Source: Flavobacteriaceae bacterium
Lineage (GTDB): Bacteria > Bacteroidota > Bacteroidia > Flavobacteriales > Weeksellaceae
Assembly: GCA_004359435.1 (NCBI GenBank)
Contig: PTET01000001.1
Coordinates: 314,632 to 378,631, forward strand
Length of the DNA: 64,000 nt
Direction of reading: 5' to 3'
Shown: positions 28,110 through 37,088 of the stretch, in pieces
Position numbering within the stretch: the first letter of the stretch is position 1
Layout of the letters: each line of letters starts with the position of its first letter
The notes under the pieces: generated by a model
Databases searched by the model: none
What the model saw: only the letters and a program-made list of their open reading frames with translations
Told to the model about the DNA's origin: nothing
Made by a program: the position numbers and the translations under genes

Positions 28110-28564
28110 GTGTTTGATAGAAATGGGGGTGGTTTTTCTTGTCTTTAGGCGGTAAATTCGTTTTCCTGTTATTGTTTTCTTGTTAGTATACCGTTGGTTT
28201 CTTACAAAGCGAAAACTAAAAACCCAAACCTATTGCATTTTATATTTTCATTATTACTTATAAAGAGAACGACAATAAAAAAAAGTTTGAGTTTCCCAAA
28301 TGAAATAAGCCTACATGGTATTTGGAAAACCTATTTTCTAATAGGTATTAAGTGTCTAAGTTTTGGATATATCGTAAGGCTATAGTATAATGTCTCTAGG
28401 GAATATATCACCTAGGATTGATTCTTCTTTGTGAATATTCTAAGTTTTGTCGTTTGGTCTGAGGAGATATAGAAGGCTGTAAGATTAAACACGTAGGAGA
28501 GAGACCATCGCGACAAGAAGATTATCCTAGCCTATGTTTGTTATTGCCCAGTAATGTGCATAAA
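28110..28564. other. Unexplained intergenic region
   Basis: About 450 bp without a convincing gene. It contains a perfect hairpin ACCTATT-TTCT-AATAGGT (28329-28346), a weak CTAGG/CCTAG repeat near 28396-28415, and the 11-mer TCTAAGTTTTG twice (28355 and 28439). A 63-codon reading frame at 28194 on the plus strand has no protein-like features. It could hold a small RNA or a decayed gene. I do not recognise tmRNA, SRP RNA, RNase P RNA or tRNA motifs. Confidence 0.4.
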
Positions 28565-28591
28565 AAAAGACCCTCCAATGGAGGGTCTTTT
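28565..28591. terminator. Strong hairpin terminator for the DUF6702-like gene
   Basis: The stem AAAAGACCCTCC/GGAGGGTCTTTT (12 bp) has a 3-nt loop. On the minus strand it is followed by a run of T, so it mainly ends the gene that stops at 28611. It could also end a plus-strand transcript. Confidence 0.88.
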
Positions 28592-28610
28592 GGTTTAAGC
28601 TGAGCGTTTT

Positions 28611-29078
28611 TTATAAATCGAAGCTAGCAGTATCGGCAGATTTTTTAAGGATAGAAGAGAAAATTCTTCCTAGATAATCTATTTTGATAATGTTTTGTTG
28701 CTCGGGGAAAGAGGCAAAGAAAAGTCTGTTGGTTACTTTGATAGATTTCACACCCTTGGCATCTACCTCATAATATAACCAAAGCACTTTGGGCGAATCT
28801 TTTCTTCCCGAAAAAACCATGTTTTGTTTTACTCCGTTTACATAGATTGTAAAGTTACTTTTGAAGTATTTGTCAGCCGCTGCATCAAAACCACTTTCTG
28901 TGGCCTTCATTCCAAGGGTAGACTCCAATTGCTCTGTAAAAATTTTCGAGGAAACAGAAAACGTTCCGTTGCTCTCTGAGTAATCTATGTTTGTAGTGGT
29001 TGCGTCAAACATCAAGCTAGGGGCAAAAGCCATGCTGGTTGCAATTACAAATCCAATAAATACATTAAACCATTTCAT
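28611..29078 (-). CDS. DUF6702-like exported protein
   Basis: This 155-residue protein has an N-terminal hydrophobic signal (MKWFNVFIGFVIATSMAFA). Its body shows the pattern I associate with DUF6702 of Bacteroidota: IDYSESNGTFSVSSKIFTEQLE, then YFKSNFTIYVNG, then an alternating LFFASFPEQQNIIKID segment. Such proteins are exported, of unknown function, and often occur near metalloprotease or outer-membrane genes. It is a single gene closed by a strong terminator. Family assignment is from memory of the pattern. Confidence 0.6.
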   Translation of the reverse strand: MKWFNVFIGFVIATSMAFAPSLMFDATTTNIDYSESNGTFSVSSKIFTEQLESTLGMKATESGFDAAADKYFKSNFTIYVNGVKQNMVFSGRKDSPKVLWLYYEVDAKGVKSIKVTNRLFFASFPEQQNIIKIDYLGRIFSSILKKSADTASFDL

Positions 29079-29140
29079 AATTAAACTATTTTAAAGATAT
29101 ATGGCAAATTTGATGCCAAAATGTTTTTTCATTCTTTTTT

Positions 29141-29596
29141 TCAGTCTAACTCTAGTTTATCTAAAGTTTTGATGATTTTGTTTTGAAGGCCAATACTGGG
29201 TTTTTGTCTTTCTAAGACCATTTGTAAGGTTTGCCGGTATTCGTCTTTAAACTCAGGGATAACAAGTATGGATTTTTGCAAAATATCCATGGCATAGACC
29301 TTGATGGCGGTATCTGTTTTGGAATCTAAAATCAAGTCAAAACAAAGGGAAACCATTTCCTGTTTTTGGTTGGGATCAAAATTTGTGTTGGAAATAATCC
29401 TTAGGGCATTTCTAAATTTCGCCTTTGAGCTTGGGAAAAATATCTCTTTCTCTAGTTTTTCTAGATACTCAGAAATATCCAAAGATTGCTTTTTTGCATT
29501 CTTCTTTAGTGCACAAGCAATTTCTGAAGCCGCGAGTTGGCTTAGCCTAGTATCATCCGAAAAAAACTCCTGAAAAAGAGTTTTTAGCTGTGCCAC
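29141..29596 (-). CDS. Helical-repeat protein of unknown function
   Basis: This protein of about 151 residues is all-helical in appearance, with helix pairs such as LSQLAASEIACALKK and FRNALRIISN that suggest HEAT-like repeats. I know no function. There is no ATG near the start. The GTG at 29596 or a TTG at 29605 are the options, and both overlap the end of the upstream membrane-protein gene, which points to translational coupling. No signal peptide or membrane segment. Confidence 0.6.
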   Translation of the reverse strand: MAQLKTLFQEFFSDDTRLSQLAASEIACALKKNAKKQSLDISEYLEKLEKEIFFPSSKAKFRNALRIISNTNFDPNQKQEMVSLCFDLILDSKTDTAIKVYAMDILQKSILVIPEFKDEYRQTLQMVLERQKPSIGLQNKIIKTLDKLELD

Positions 29597-30018
29597 TGAT
29601 CCCAAGGAATTCTACTTAAAACGCAGGCAGCTGCTACCAAAATAAGTAAAAAAGTCCCGCCATTGATATCGGCAGATTTTTTGGTTTTAGCGTTGGCAAC
29701 GGTTAAAAATAGTGCTGCAGAAATCATGGTCATCGGGTGTTCTACTACCAAGAGCCTAAGGGCAGAATCTTTCATTACATTTCCCATACCAGTACTTAAT
29801 GCAGCTGATACCGCAGGTGAAATGAACATCAACACCATGCCTATCAAAAACTGAATGTGCACAGAAATCATGCTAAAACTAAGTAGTTTTCTAAACCAAA
29901 GAGGCAATTCTTTTTTGGTGAAAAAGAAAATGGCAGAGGTAACAAGGGTAATTAAAATTAGGGCAACCACAACATATGCCCAAGACGAATGAATGTTTTT
30001 TACAAAAGTAGAGTCCAT
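29584..30018 (-). CDS. Four-helix membrane protein, cytochrome-b-like hypothetical
   Basis: This 144-residue protein has four membrane helices. Histidines near or within them (HSSW before helix 1, ISVHIQFL in helix 2, VVEHPMTM at the start of helix 3) and the ending CVLSRIPWDQ recall small Bacteroidota proteins often labelled cytochrome b. Haem binding is possible but unproven. The ATG at 30018 is chosen because the in-frame TTG at 30042 is part of the TATCTTTG promoter box. It is followed, with overlap, by the helical-repeat gene. Confidence 0.65.
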   Translation of the reverse strand: MDSTFVKNIHSSWAYVVVALILITLVTSAIFFFTKKELPLWFRKLLSFSMISVHIQFLIGMVLMFISPAVSAALSTGMGNVMKDSALRLLVVEHPMTMISAALFLTVANAKTKKSADINGGTFLLILVAAACVLSRIPWDQWHS

Positions 30019-30039
30019 GGTATCAATTTTTAGTTCTTT

Positions 30040-30047
30040 CAAAGATA
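30040..30047 (-). promoter_or_regulatory. Promoter -7 element TATCTTTG for the four-helix membrane protein gene
   Basis: A perfect consensus match on the minus strand, 21 bp upstream of the ATG at 30018. It excludes the TTG at 30042 as a start codon. Confidence 0.6.
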
Positions 30048-30077
30048 AGGATTGTTGCCCAGCCTAAGAAATGGATT

Positions 30078-30947
30078 TTAAAATGCTTTTAGGCTAAGAT
30101 CTTTGTTTTCTGCCGAGTGTATGAGACCTCCAACCGAAATATAGTCCACACCCGTTTTGGCATAATCCACAAGGTTATTCCCGTTGATGCCTCCGGAGGC
30201 TTCTGTTTCAGTTCTTTTGTCGATAAGTTTTAGGGCTTCGGTGATTTGGTCTGGACTCATGTTGTCTAGCATAATTCTATCTACACCAGCTAAAAGAGCC
30301 TGTTTAACTTCTTCTAAATTTCGGGTTTCAACCTCAATTTTTAGGTTTTTTCCCTTTGCTTGAAGGTATTTTTTTACATCATTTACGGCTTTTTCTATGC
30401 CTCCAGCAAAATCGATGTGGTTGTCTTTGAGCATAATCATATCAAAAAGTCCAAATCTGTGGTTGTTTCCTCCACCAATGAGAACCGCCCATTTTTCTAA
30501 CATTCTGAAATTGGGCGTAGTTTTTCGGGTGTCTAATAGCTTGGTGTTGTATCCCTCTAATTTTTGGGTCATTTGATGGGTAAAGGTGGCAATGCCAGAC
30601 ATTCTCTGCATGCAGTTTAAAACCAATCTTTCGGTGGTAAGAATAGACCTGGCACTTCCATGAATTTCAAAGGCTACATCGCCATACTGGGCTTTTTCTC
30701 CATCCGAAAGAAAGACTTCTACTCGAAGGTTTGGGTCATAATACTTAAAAATATACTCAGCCAAAGAAACTCCCGCCAAAATGCAAGAATCTTTGACCAG
30801 CAATTTTGCTCTGTTCTGTTTGTCTTTATCTATGGTAGCCATGCTGGAATGGTCTCCATCTCCTAGGTCTTCTTCTAGAGCCAGTTTGATAAAAGCATCG
30901 AGTTTGTCTTTGCTTGCATACCAAGGGAATTCGGCGGTATTTTTCAT
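30078..30947 (-). CDS. nadC: Nicotinate-nucleotide pyrophosphorylase (carboxylating)
   Basis: This 289-residue protein is NadC: EEDLGDGDHSS near the N-terminus, LNCMQRMSGIAT, LDTRKTTPNFR (PRPP/quinolinate binding), KDNHI, and the C-terminal GGINGNNLVDYAKTGVDYISVG. It converts quinolinate and PRPP to nicotinate mononucleotide, the third step of de novo NAD synthesis. It overlaps nadB by four bases, completing a nadA-nadB-nadC operon. Confidence 0.96.
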   Translation of the reverse strand: MKNTAEFPWYASKDKLDAFIKLALEEDLGDGDHSSMATIDKDKQNRAKLLVKDSCILAGVSLAEYIFKYYDPNLRVEVFLSDGEKAQYGDVAFEIHGSARSILTTERLVLNCMQRMSGIATFTHQMTQKLEGYNTKLLDTRKTTPNFRMLEKWAVLIGGGNNHRFGLFDMIMLKDNHIDFAGGIEKAVNDVKKYLQAKGKNLKIEVETRNLEEVKQALLAGVDRIMLDNMSPDQITEALKLIDKRTETEASGGINGNNLVDYAKTGVDYISVGGLIHSAENKDLSLKAF

Positions 30948-32530
30948 TTTTTTTCTTTGTCTAGATCTTTGTTATAGAAGGCGCCTCTGTTTTCTTTTTG
31001 CTCGATGGATTGGGTGATAATCAGGTGTGCGATGTTCACCAAATTCCGAAGTTCAGAAAGCTGAGGAGATAAGATAGACATGTTGTATAGCTCTTGAACG
31101 GAGTCGTAAATTTCTTGCTCTCTCTTTTTGGCCAGCTCTAGCCATTGGTTAGATCGAACGATGCTCACCAGCTCGCTCATGATGGTTTGAAGTTCTTTTC
31201 TGAGCAAAGAAACCAGTACCATTTCTTCGGCCATTTTCATTCCATCTTGGTTCCAGTGAGGAACATTGTCTTGGTTTTGGCGATTAAAATCTCCTTTTTT
31301 AATCAGTTCGATGGTTCTCTCTGCGGCTCTATGCCCATAAACTAAAGCTTCCAGCAAAGAATTTGAGGCCAATCTGTTGGCGCCATGGAGCCCTGTATTG
31401 GTGCATTCTCCAACAGCCAAAAGATTCTTGATGCTGGTTTGCCCCATTTGATCTACATCTATACCTCCACACAAATAATGCGAAGCAGGAACCACCGGGA
31501 TAAGTTCTTTGAAAAGATCATATCCTTCAGACTTGCACTTGTTGTAAATGTTGGGGAAATGTTCCATGAATTTTTCTTGGTCCAATTCACGGCAATCAAG
31601 CATCACGTGGTCGTCTCCAGAAATTTTCATCTCAGAGTCAATAGCTCTGGCAACAATATCTCTAGAGGCCAACTCTTCCCTTTTGTCGTATTTGTGCATA
31701 AAGGGTTCTCCACTTTTGGTTCTAAGTTTTGCACCAAAACCTCTTACGGCCTCAGAAATCAAAAACAGTTGACCAGGGCGATTGCTATAAAAAGCCGTGG
31801 GATGAAATTGTATAAACTGCATGCCGCTAATTTTGGCTTTTGCTCTATAGGCAAGGCCTATTCCGTCTCCAGTTGCCACCAGTGGATTGGTCGAATTTCT
31901 GTATACATGTCCCGCACCTCCAGTTGCCATAAGGGTAATGTCTGCCTGAATGGTAATAATGGTGTTGTTTTTTATGTCCAGTGCATAAACCCCATAACAA
32001 GAGATGTTGTTTTTGTCATAAGGCACATCTGGCAAATGATGCTCGGTGATGATGTCAATAACAAAATGATGGGTTAAAAGCTCTATATTTGGATGCTTTT
32101 TGATGGCAGCCAGAAGCGTTCTTTCCATTTCTGCTCCTGTTACATCTTTGTAATGAACCACTCTGTTTTCACTGTGCCCTCCTTCCATGCCAAGGTCGAA
32201 ATTTCCGGCTTCGTTTTTGTCGAAGTCTGCACCCCATTTGACCAATTCCGAAAGTCTTTGAGGGCCTTCTTCTACCACAATTCTCACCGATTCTTCATTG
32301 CAGAGTCCATCTCCAGCGATAAGGGTGTCTTTGATGTGTTTTTCGAAACTATCTTTGGTAAAATCTGTTACCACCGCTACTCCACCTTGGGCATAATTGG
32401 TGTTGCATTCTTGGGGTTCACTTTTAGAGAGAATGGTAATTTTAAGTTCTGGATTCAGCTGTGCGACTTTCACGGCATAGGAAAGCCCAGCGATGCCAGA
32501 GCCAATGACCAGTACATCGGGATGTAGCAT
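30944..32530 (-). CDS. nadB: L-aspartate oxidase
   Basis: This 528-residue FAD enzyme has the N-terminal dinucleotide fold GSGIAGLSYAVKVA, NYAQGGVAVV, the HPTAF active-site segment, ASHYLCGGIDVD and GLHGANRLASNSLLEALVYG. It oxidises aspartate to iminoaspartate, which NadA condenses with dihydroxyacetone phosphate. It starts immediately after the nadA stop and overlaps nadC by four bases. Confidence 0.96.
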   Translation of the reverse strand: MLHPDVLVIGSGIAGLSYAVKVAQLNPELKITILSKSEPQECNTNYAQGGVAVVTDFTKDSFEKHIKDTLIAGDGLCNEESVRIVVEEGPQRLSELVKWGADFDKNEAGNFDLGMEGGHSENRVVHYKDVTGAEMERTLLAAIKKHPNIELLTHHFVIDIITEHHLPDVPYDKNNISCYGVYALDIKNNTIITIQADITLMATGGAGHVYRNSTNPLVATGDGIGLAYRAKAKISGMQFIQFHPTAFYSNRPGQLFLISEAVRGFGAKLRTKSGEPFMHKYDKREELASRDIVARAIDSEMKISGDDHVMLDCRELDQEKFMEHFPNIYNKCKSEGYDLFKELIPVVPASHYLCGGIDVDQMGQTSIKNLLAVGECTNTGLHGANRLASNSLLEALVYGHRAAERTIELIKKGDFNRQNQDNVPHWNQDGMKMAEEMVLVSLLRKELQTIMSELVSIVRSNQWLELAKKREQEIYDSVQELYNMSILSPQLSELRNLVNIAHLIITQSIEQKENRGAFYNKDLDKEKK

Positions 32531-33535
32531 TTATTTTATGTTTTTGGATAGTTCGAGCATTTTTTCAATCGGCTTTAATGCTTTGAGCCTTAATTCTTCA
32601 TCTATTTCGATGGCAGGAAGTTCGTACTTCATAGCCAAATAGATTTTCTCAAGGGTGTTTCTTTTCATGAAATAACACTCAGAACAAGAACAGTTTTCAT
32701 CGTCTACCAGGGCAGGAATCAGTTTTTTTCCAGGGGCTCTTTTCTGCATCTCGTGTAAAATCCCTTCTTCGGTTGCGATAATAAACTCAGTGGCCGAATC
32801 GTCTCGAACAAAATTTAGTAGGGCAGAGGTGCTTCCAACAAAATGAGCCATCTCTAAAATATTGGCCTCAGACTCTGGATGAGCAATGAGCTTGGCGTTA
32901 GGATGGTCTAAAATTTGTTGGGCGATTTTTTCGAAGTTAAAAGCCTCATGAACAATGCAAGCACCATCCCAGAGAATCATATTTCTACCCGTTACTTTGT
33001 TTAGGTAAGCCCCTAAATTTCTGTCTGGAGCAAAGATGATGGGCGTTTCTTTTGGGATAGATTCTATCATGGCCACCGCATTAGAAGAGGTAACAATTAG
33101 GTCGCTTTCTGCCTTTACTCCAGCATCACAGTTGATATAACTAACCACCTGAGATCCGGGATGTTTTTCCCTTAGAGCCCTTAAACCTTCTCCAGTACAA
33201 GAATCTGCTAGAGAACAACCCGCCAAGGTATCGGGAAGTACAACGGTTTTTTCTGGATTTAGAATTTTGGCACACTCACTCATAAAATGAACCCCACAAA
33301 AGACAATCATTTTGGCATCTGTTTCTTTGGCTGCTCTGGCCAGTTGAAGTGAATCGCCTAAAAAATCAGCCAAATCTTGAATCTCTTTAGACTGGTAATA
33401 ATGCGCCAGAATGATGGCGTTTTTTTCTGTTTTGAGTTTTTTAATCTCCTGCACCAAATCTAAATCTTTGGGTACATCTAATTTTAGGTAACCATTTACT
33501 GGCAGCGCCTTTGTGGCTTGTTCTAGTGTGAGCAT
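32531..33535 (-). CDS. nadA: Quinolinate synthase
   Basis: This 334-residue protein shows AIILAHYYQSKEIQDLADF, FCGVHFMSECAKILNP, VVSYINCDAGVKA and ENCSCSEC, so the cysteines for the catalytic 4Fe-4S cluster are present. It makes quinolinate from iminoaspartate and dihydroxyacetone phosphate. First gene of the nadABC operon, with a TAGATTTG promoter box upstream. Confidence 0.96.
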   Translation of the reverse strand: MLTLEQATKALPVNGYLKLDVPKDLDLVQEIKKLKTEKNAIILAHYYQSKEIQDLADFLGDSLQLARAAKETDAKMIVFCGVHFMSECAKILNPEKTVVLPDTLAGCSLADSCTGEGLRALREKHPGSQVVSYINCDAGVKAESDLIVTSSNAVAMIESIPKETPIIFAPDRNLGAYLNKVTGRNMILWDGACIVHEAFNFEKIAQQILDHPNAKLIAHPESEANILEMAHFVGSTSALLNFVRDDSATEFIIATEEGILHEMQKRAPGKKLIPALVDDENCSCSECYFMKRNTLEKIYLAMKYELPAIEIDEELRLKALKPIEKMLELSKNIK

Positions 33536-33567
33536 ATAGTTTTGACTATTTTTGAGTAATAGACAAA

Positions 33568-33575
33568 CAAATCTA
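33568..33575 (-). promoter_or_regulatory. Promoter -7 element TAGATTTG for nadABC
   Basis: A perfect consensus match on the minus strand, 32 bp upstream of the nadA ATG. Confidence 0.55.
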
Positions 33576-33635
33576 CAAATTTTAGACCGAACTTATCCCC
33601 AAGGCAAAGAGATTGACAAAAAACAGGAAAATAAT

Positions 33636-33670
33636 AACCCAACGGTTTTTTTGAAGCAAACCATTGGGTT
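33636..33670 (-). terminator. Terminator of the FMN reductase gene
   Basis: AACCCAA-C-GGTTT pairs with AAACC-A-TTGGGTT (one mismatch) around a 9-nt loop, downstream of the stop at 33697. Confidence 0.6.
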
Positions 33671-33696
33671 TTAAAGTAAGAAAAATTTAAAGAAGT

Positions 33697-34197
33697 TTAA
33701 TCTTTGAGTTTTTGGCAAAAAGAAACAAAACCATTTACGGTGTCTGTTACCACATTTTTGTAAAATCCTTCTACCACTTTTTGATCTACAAACAAGCTTT
33801 CAACCGAGGGAGAAATAATGAATTTTGGGTAAAGATACGCTTCCATCTTTACCAAATATTGTTGCAAGGCTTTGGCAGCCAAAACCCCACCCAAAACCCC
33901 AGTGGAAACCCCAGCAACCATGGCAGGTTTTTCGCTGTAAAGGTTTACAGTATCTAACATGGTTTTTAGTTCTCCAGGGAAAAGTCCATTGTATTCTGGT
34001 GAAACAATAATAATTCCATCGGCTTCTTTCAGCCCTTGGGAGAAGGACTCGGCACTTAGATTTCCGTTTTTATAGTCAATAACATCCAAAATTTGGGTCT
34101 GGATAGATTTTTCAGTCAAAAGGCTTTCAATAAAAAGCGTTACTTGGTGGCTATTTCTTTCTGCCCTTGGGCTTCCAGAGATCAGTGCTATTTTCAT
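33697..34197 (-). CDS. NADPH-dependent FMN reductase-like flavodoxin-fold protein
   Basis: This 166-residue protein has the FMN phosphate-binding GSPRAERNSHQ near the N-terminus and VSPEYNGLFPGELKTMLD, the hallmark of the NADPH-dependent FMN reductase family, which includes quinone and azo reductases. It is a single gene divergent from the PfkB kinase, with its own TATTTTTG box. The physiological acceptor is unknown. Confidence 0.88.
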   Translation of the reverse strand: MKIALISGSPRAERNSHQVTLFIESLLTEKSIQTQILDVIDYKNGNLSAESFSQGLKEADGIIIVSPEYNGLFPGELKTMLDTVNLYSEKPAMVAGVSTGVLGGVLAAKALQQYLVKMEAYLYPKFIISPSVESLFVDQKVVEGFYKNVVTDTVNGFVSFCQKLKD

Positions 34198-34221
34198 GTT
34201 TTATTTTTTTATAATATCCTT

Positions 34222-34229
34222 CAAAAATA
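34222..34229 (-). promoter_or_regulatory. Promoter -7 element TATTTTTG for the FMN reductase gene
   Basis: A perfect consensus match on the minus strand, 24 bp upstream of the ATG at 34197. Confidence 0.5.
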
Positions 34230-34262
34230 AAGGATTCTCTGTCAATTAGCCAGCGGATTTAG

Positions 34263-34270
34263 TAAATTTG
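34263..34270 (+). promoter_or_regulatory. Promoter -7 element TAAATTTG for the PfkB kinase gene
   Basis: A perfect consensus match 15 bp upstream of ATG 34286. The in-frame TTG at 34268 belongs to this box and is not a start. Confidence 0.6.
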
Positions 34271-34285
34271 AAAAAAATTAAGCCA

Positions 34286-35194
34286 ATGAATATACTTGTG
34301 GTAGGAAGCATGGCCTACGATGCCATAGAAACGCCTTTTGGAAAAACAGATAAAATTTTGGGTGGAGCAGCCACCTATATTGGACTTTCTGCCAGCAATT
34401 ATCAGGTACCCATTGAACTGGTTTCGGTTGTAGGGGGAGATTTTGATCAAACCTATTTGCCTATGTTAAACCAAAAGGGAATTTCAACCCTAGGGGTAGA
34501 GGTTAGGCAAGATGAGAAAACATTTTTCTGGTCGGGTAGATACCACAGCAACATGAACGAAAGAGACACCCTTGTAACAGAGCTCAATGTGCTAGAAAAT
34601 TTTCAGCCCAAGGTACCTTCTGGAAGCAAAAAGCCAGATATTTTGTTGCTTGGGAATCTACATCCATTGGTTCAGGCATCTGTTTTAGAACAACTAGAAG
34701 AAAGACCCAAATTGGTGGTGATGGATACCATGAATTTTTGGATGGACATCGCCTTAGAAGACCTTAAAAACACAATCCAAAAAGTAGATGTACTGGTGAT
34801 AAATGATCAAGAAGCTAGACAACTTTCGGGCGAATATAGCCTTTTACTTGCAGCCAAAATAATTCAGCAAATGGGCCCAAAATTCCTTATCATCAAAAAA
34901 GGAGAACATGGCGCCATGTTGTTTGAAGGCGAAAATTATTTTGTGGCTCCAGCCATTTTGCTTGACAAAGTAATCGATCCAACAGGAGCCGGAGATACTT
35001 TCGCGGGAGGATTTGTGGGATACTTAGCCCAAGTGGAAAAAATTGATTTTGGTCAAATGAAAATGGCCCTTTTACACGGAACCACTAGGGCTTCATTTTG
35101 CGTGGAAGAACTTGGAACCAAAGGTTTGATGGAGATAGAAGAAAGGGCTTTTGATCAAAGACTTTCTAAGCTTAAAGACTCATTTTCCCTTTAA
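34286..35194 (+). CDS. PfkB-family carbohydrate/nucleoside kinase
   Basis: This 302-residue protein has the ribokinase fold, with VGSMAYDAIETPFG at the N-terminus, GGAATYIGLSAS, and the C-terminal PfkB signature DPTGAGDTFAGGF with the catalytic Asp. Family members phosphorylate sugars or nucleosides with ATP; the substrate here is not evident. Its last 15 bases overlap the end of convergent coaX. Confidence 0.88.
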   Translation: MNILVVGSMAYDAIETPFGKTDKILGGAATYIGLSASNYQVPIELVSVVGGDFDQTYLPMLNQKGISTLGVEVRQDEKTFFWSGRYHSNMNERDTLVTELNVLENFQPKVPSGSKKPDILLLGNLHPLVQASVLEQLEERPKLVVMDTMNFWMDIALEDLKNTIQKVDVLVINDQEARQLSGEYSLLLAAKIIQQMGPKFLIIKKGEHGAMLFEGENYFVAPAILLDKVIDPTGAGDTFAGGFVGYLAQVEKIDFGQMKMALLHGTTRASFCVEELGTKGLMEIEERAFDQRLSKLKDSFSL

Positions 35195-35941
35195 AATATT
35201 TTCGTATAAAATTCTGATTCCTCGAACGGTATGCAGTTTATCGCTGGTCTGAATTCCTTGTAAAATAGGGCTAAAAATATGCCCCAAACCTCCAGTTACA
35301 ATTACCGTTAAATTGGGGTCGTTCACCTCGGTTTTTATTTTTTCTATCATTCCCTCAACCAAACAGGTATATCCATGAATCATTCCACTTTGCATACAGG
35401 TTTCGGTGTCTTTCCCAAGAATGGTGTCGGGTTTTTTAAGTTCGATGTCTGGAAGTTGTGCCGTGAGGCTAGTGAGCGAACTAAGGGCAGTGATTACTCC
35501 AGGGGCAATAACAACCCCTAAAAATGCGCCGTTTTTGTCTACAGCCGAAAAAGTGAGCGCCGTACCAAAATCGATGATGAGTTTATTTCCTGAGAAGTAT
35601 TTATGTGCTGCCACTGCATTGGCATATAAATCTGTCCCTAACTGGTTGGACTGATGGGTGATTTCTGATGGAGAATTTCTGTCTACCACCACTGGTTCTG
35701 CCCCATAAATTTTCTTTAGAGCCAAGCCTATAATTTGGGTGAGTGCAGGTACCACAGACCCAATGGCTATTTGATCTATAAAATGAAGCGAATCTTGATG
35801 GTTGATGCTGCTAAAAATCGCCACATATTCATCGATAGATTTATGTGGTTTAGAGCTAATGGTCCAGGTTTGAAGGCTTTTTTCTCCGTCAAAAACACAA
35901 AAACGAATGGTTGAATTTCCAATGTTAACAGCAAGTAGCAT
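35180..35941 (-). CDS. coaX: Type III pantothenate kinase
   Basis: This 253-residue protein is CoaX: LLAVNIGNSTIRFCVFDG (phosphate-binding N-terminus), GTDLYANAVAA, LIIDFGTALTFS and IAPGVITALSSL. It carries out the first committed step of CoA synthesis and is insensitive to CoA feedback. ATG 35941 is used; a longer frame from 36037 would add about 32 residues with no family match. It converges on the PfkB gene with a 15-bp overlap. Confidence 0.93.
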   Translation of the reverse strand: MLLAVNIGNSTIRFCVFDGEKSLQTWTISSKPHKSIDEYVAIFSSINHQDSLHFIDQIAIGSVVPALTQIIGLALKKIYGAEPVVVDRNSPSEITHQSNQLGTDLYANAVAAHKYFSGNKLIIDFGTALTFSAVDKNGAFLGVVIAPGVITALSSLTSLTAQLPDIELKKPDTILGKDTETCMQSGMIHGYTCLVEGMIEKIKTEVNDPNLTVIVTGGLGHIFSPILQGIQTSDKLHTVRGIRILYENILKGK

Positions 35942-36050
35942 AATCAGGTATCTTGGTAGAATTGAAAAGTACTCAGATTTTTTTTTACAAACAAAACAAA
36001 CCAGGCAGAAATAAGTATATTTAGGAAAATTTAGCAAAAAAATAACAACT

Positions 36051-37088
36051 ATGATCTATTCTAATCTTCCAGGAACTCAGGTTAAAGTGAGTAAAATATG
36101 CTTAGGAACCATGAATTTTGGTGAACAAAACACCATCCAGCAAGCGCATCGTCAGTTGGATGTCGCACTAGAAATGGGGGTTAATTTTATTGATACCGCA
36201 GAGCTTTACGCCATTCCTATCAAGGCAGAAACCCAAGGAAGCACAGAGAGATTCATAGGAGAGTGGCTCAAAAATCAAGACAGAGACAAAATTGTTCTGG
36301 CCTCTAAGGCGGCTGGACCTATGCCTATTTTAACCCACATTAGAAATGTACCGAATTTCTCTAAAAACCATTTGATAGAAGCCGTTGAGGGAAGTTTGAA
36401 ACGTCTTCATACCGACTACATAGATCTTTATCAGCTACATTGGCCAGAGCGTGCCACCAATTTCTTCGGTACTTTGGGATATACTCATAAGTCCGATGAA
36501 ACCGGCACCCCGTTTAAAGAAGTTTTAGAAACTTTACAAAGCTTGGTAGAACAAGGAAAAATCAGACACATTGGACTTTCTAACGAAACGCCTTGGGGAC
36601 TTATGCAATTTTTGTGGCATGCCCAAAAGTATAATCTTCCTAAAGTAGTTAGTATTCAGAATCCATACAGTTTGGTTAACCGAACCTTTGAGGTGGGTCT
36701 CTCCGAAATGAGTATTAGAGAAGAAGTAGGATGTCTTCCTTATTCACCACTTGCAGGTGGACTTCTAAGCGGAAAATATCTATCTGGGAAAAAACCAGAG
36801 GGTGCCAGATACACCCTTTATCCTAACTATTTTAGTAGATATAGTCACCCCAATACTACCTTGGCGGTTGAAGCTTATGGAGATTTGGCGCAAAAACACA
36901 ATCTTTCTTTGGCTCAAATGTCTCTGGCCTATGTAAACAGCAGAGATTTTGTAACCAGCAACATTATTGGAGCTACCACAGAGCAGCAACTAAGAGAAAA
37001 CATCTTGTCTTCTCAGATTGTATTGTCTGAGGAAGTATTAGCAGGAATTGAAGAGATTCACCTAAAATATCCTAATCCTGCTCCTTGA
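36051..37088 (+). CDS. Aldo/keto reductase, Tas-like
   Basis: This 345-residue TIM-barrel NADPH oxidoreductase has VSKICLGTMNFG, IDTAELY with the catalytic Asp and Tyr, LASKA with the Lys, and LYQLHWP with the His. The insert between strands (ERATNFFGTLGY) is like E. coli Tas, whose true substrate is unclear. It diverges from coaX and converges on ruvC, overlapping it by 17 bp. Confidence 0.9.
   Translation: MIYSNLPGTQVKVSKICLGTMNFGEQNTIQQAHRQLDVALEMGVNFIDTAELYAIPIKAETQGSTERFIGEWLKNQDRDKIVLASKAAGPMPILTHIRNVPNFSKNHLIEAVEGSLKRLHTDYIDLYQLHWPERATNFFGTLGYTHKSDETGTPFKEVLETLQSLVEQGKIRHIGLSNETPWGLMQFLWHAQKYNLPKVVSIQNPYSLVNRTFEVGLSEMSIREEVGCLPYSPLAGGLLSGKYLSGKKPEGARYTLYPNYFSRYSHPNTTLAVEAYGDLAQKHNLSLAQMSLAYVNSRDFVTSNIIGATTEQQLRENILSSQIVLSEEVLAGIEEIHLKYPNPAP

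Noticed and set aside
28194..28385. 63-codon plus-strand frame
   Set aside because: Low-complexity basic peptide without promoter, family match or biased codon use.
31385..32077. 230-codon plus-strand frame
   Set aside because: Antisense to nadB, no recognisable protein.
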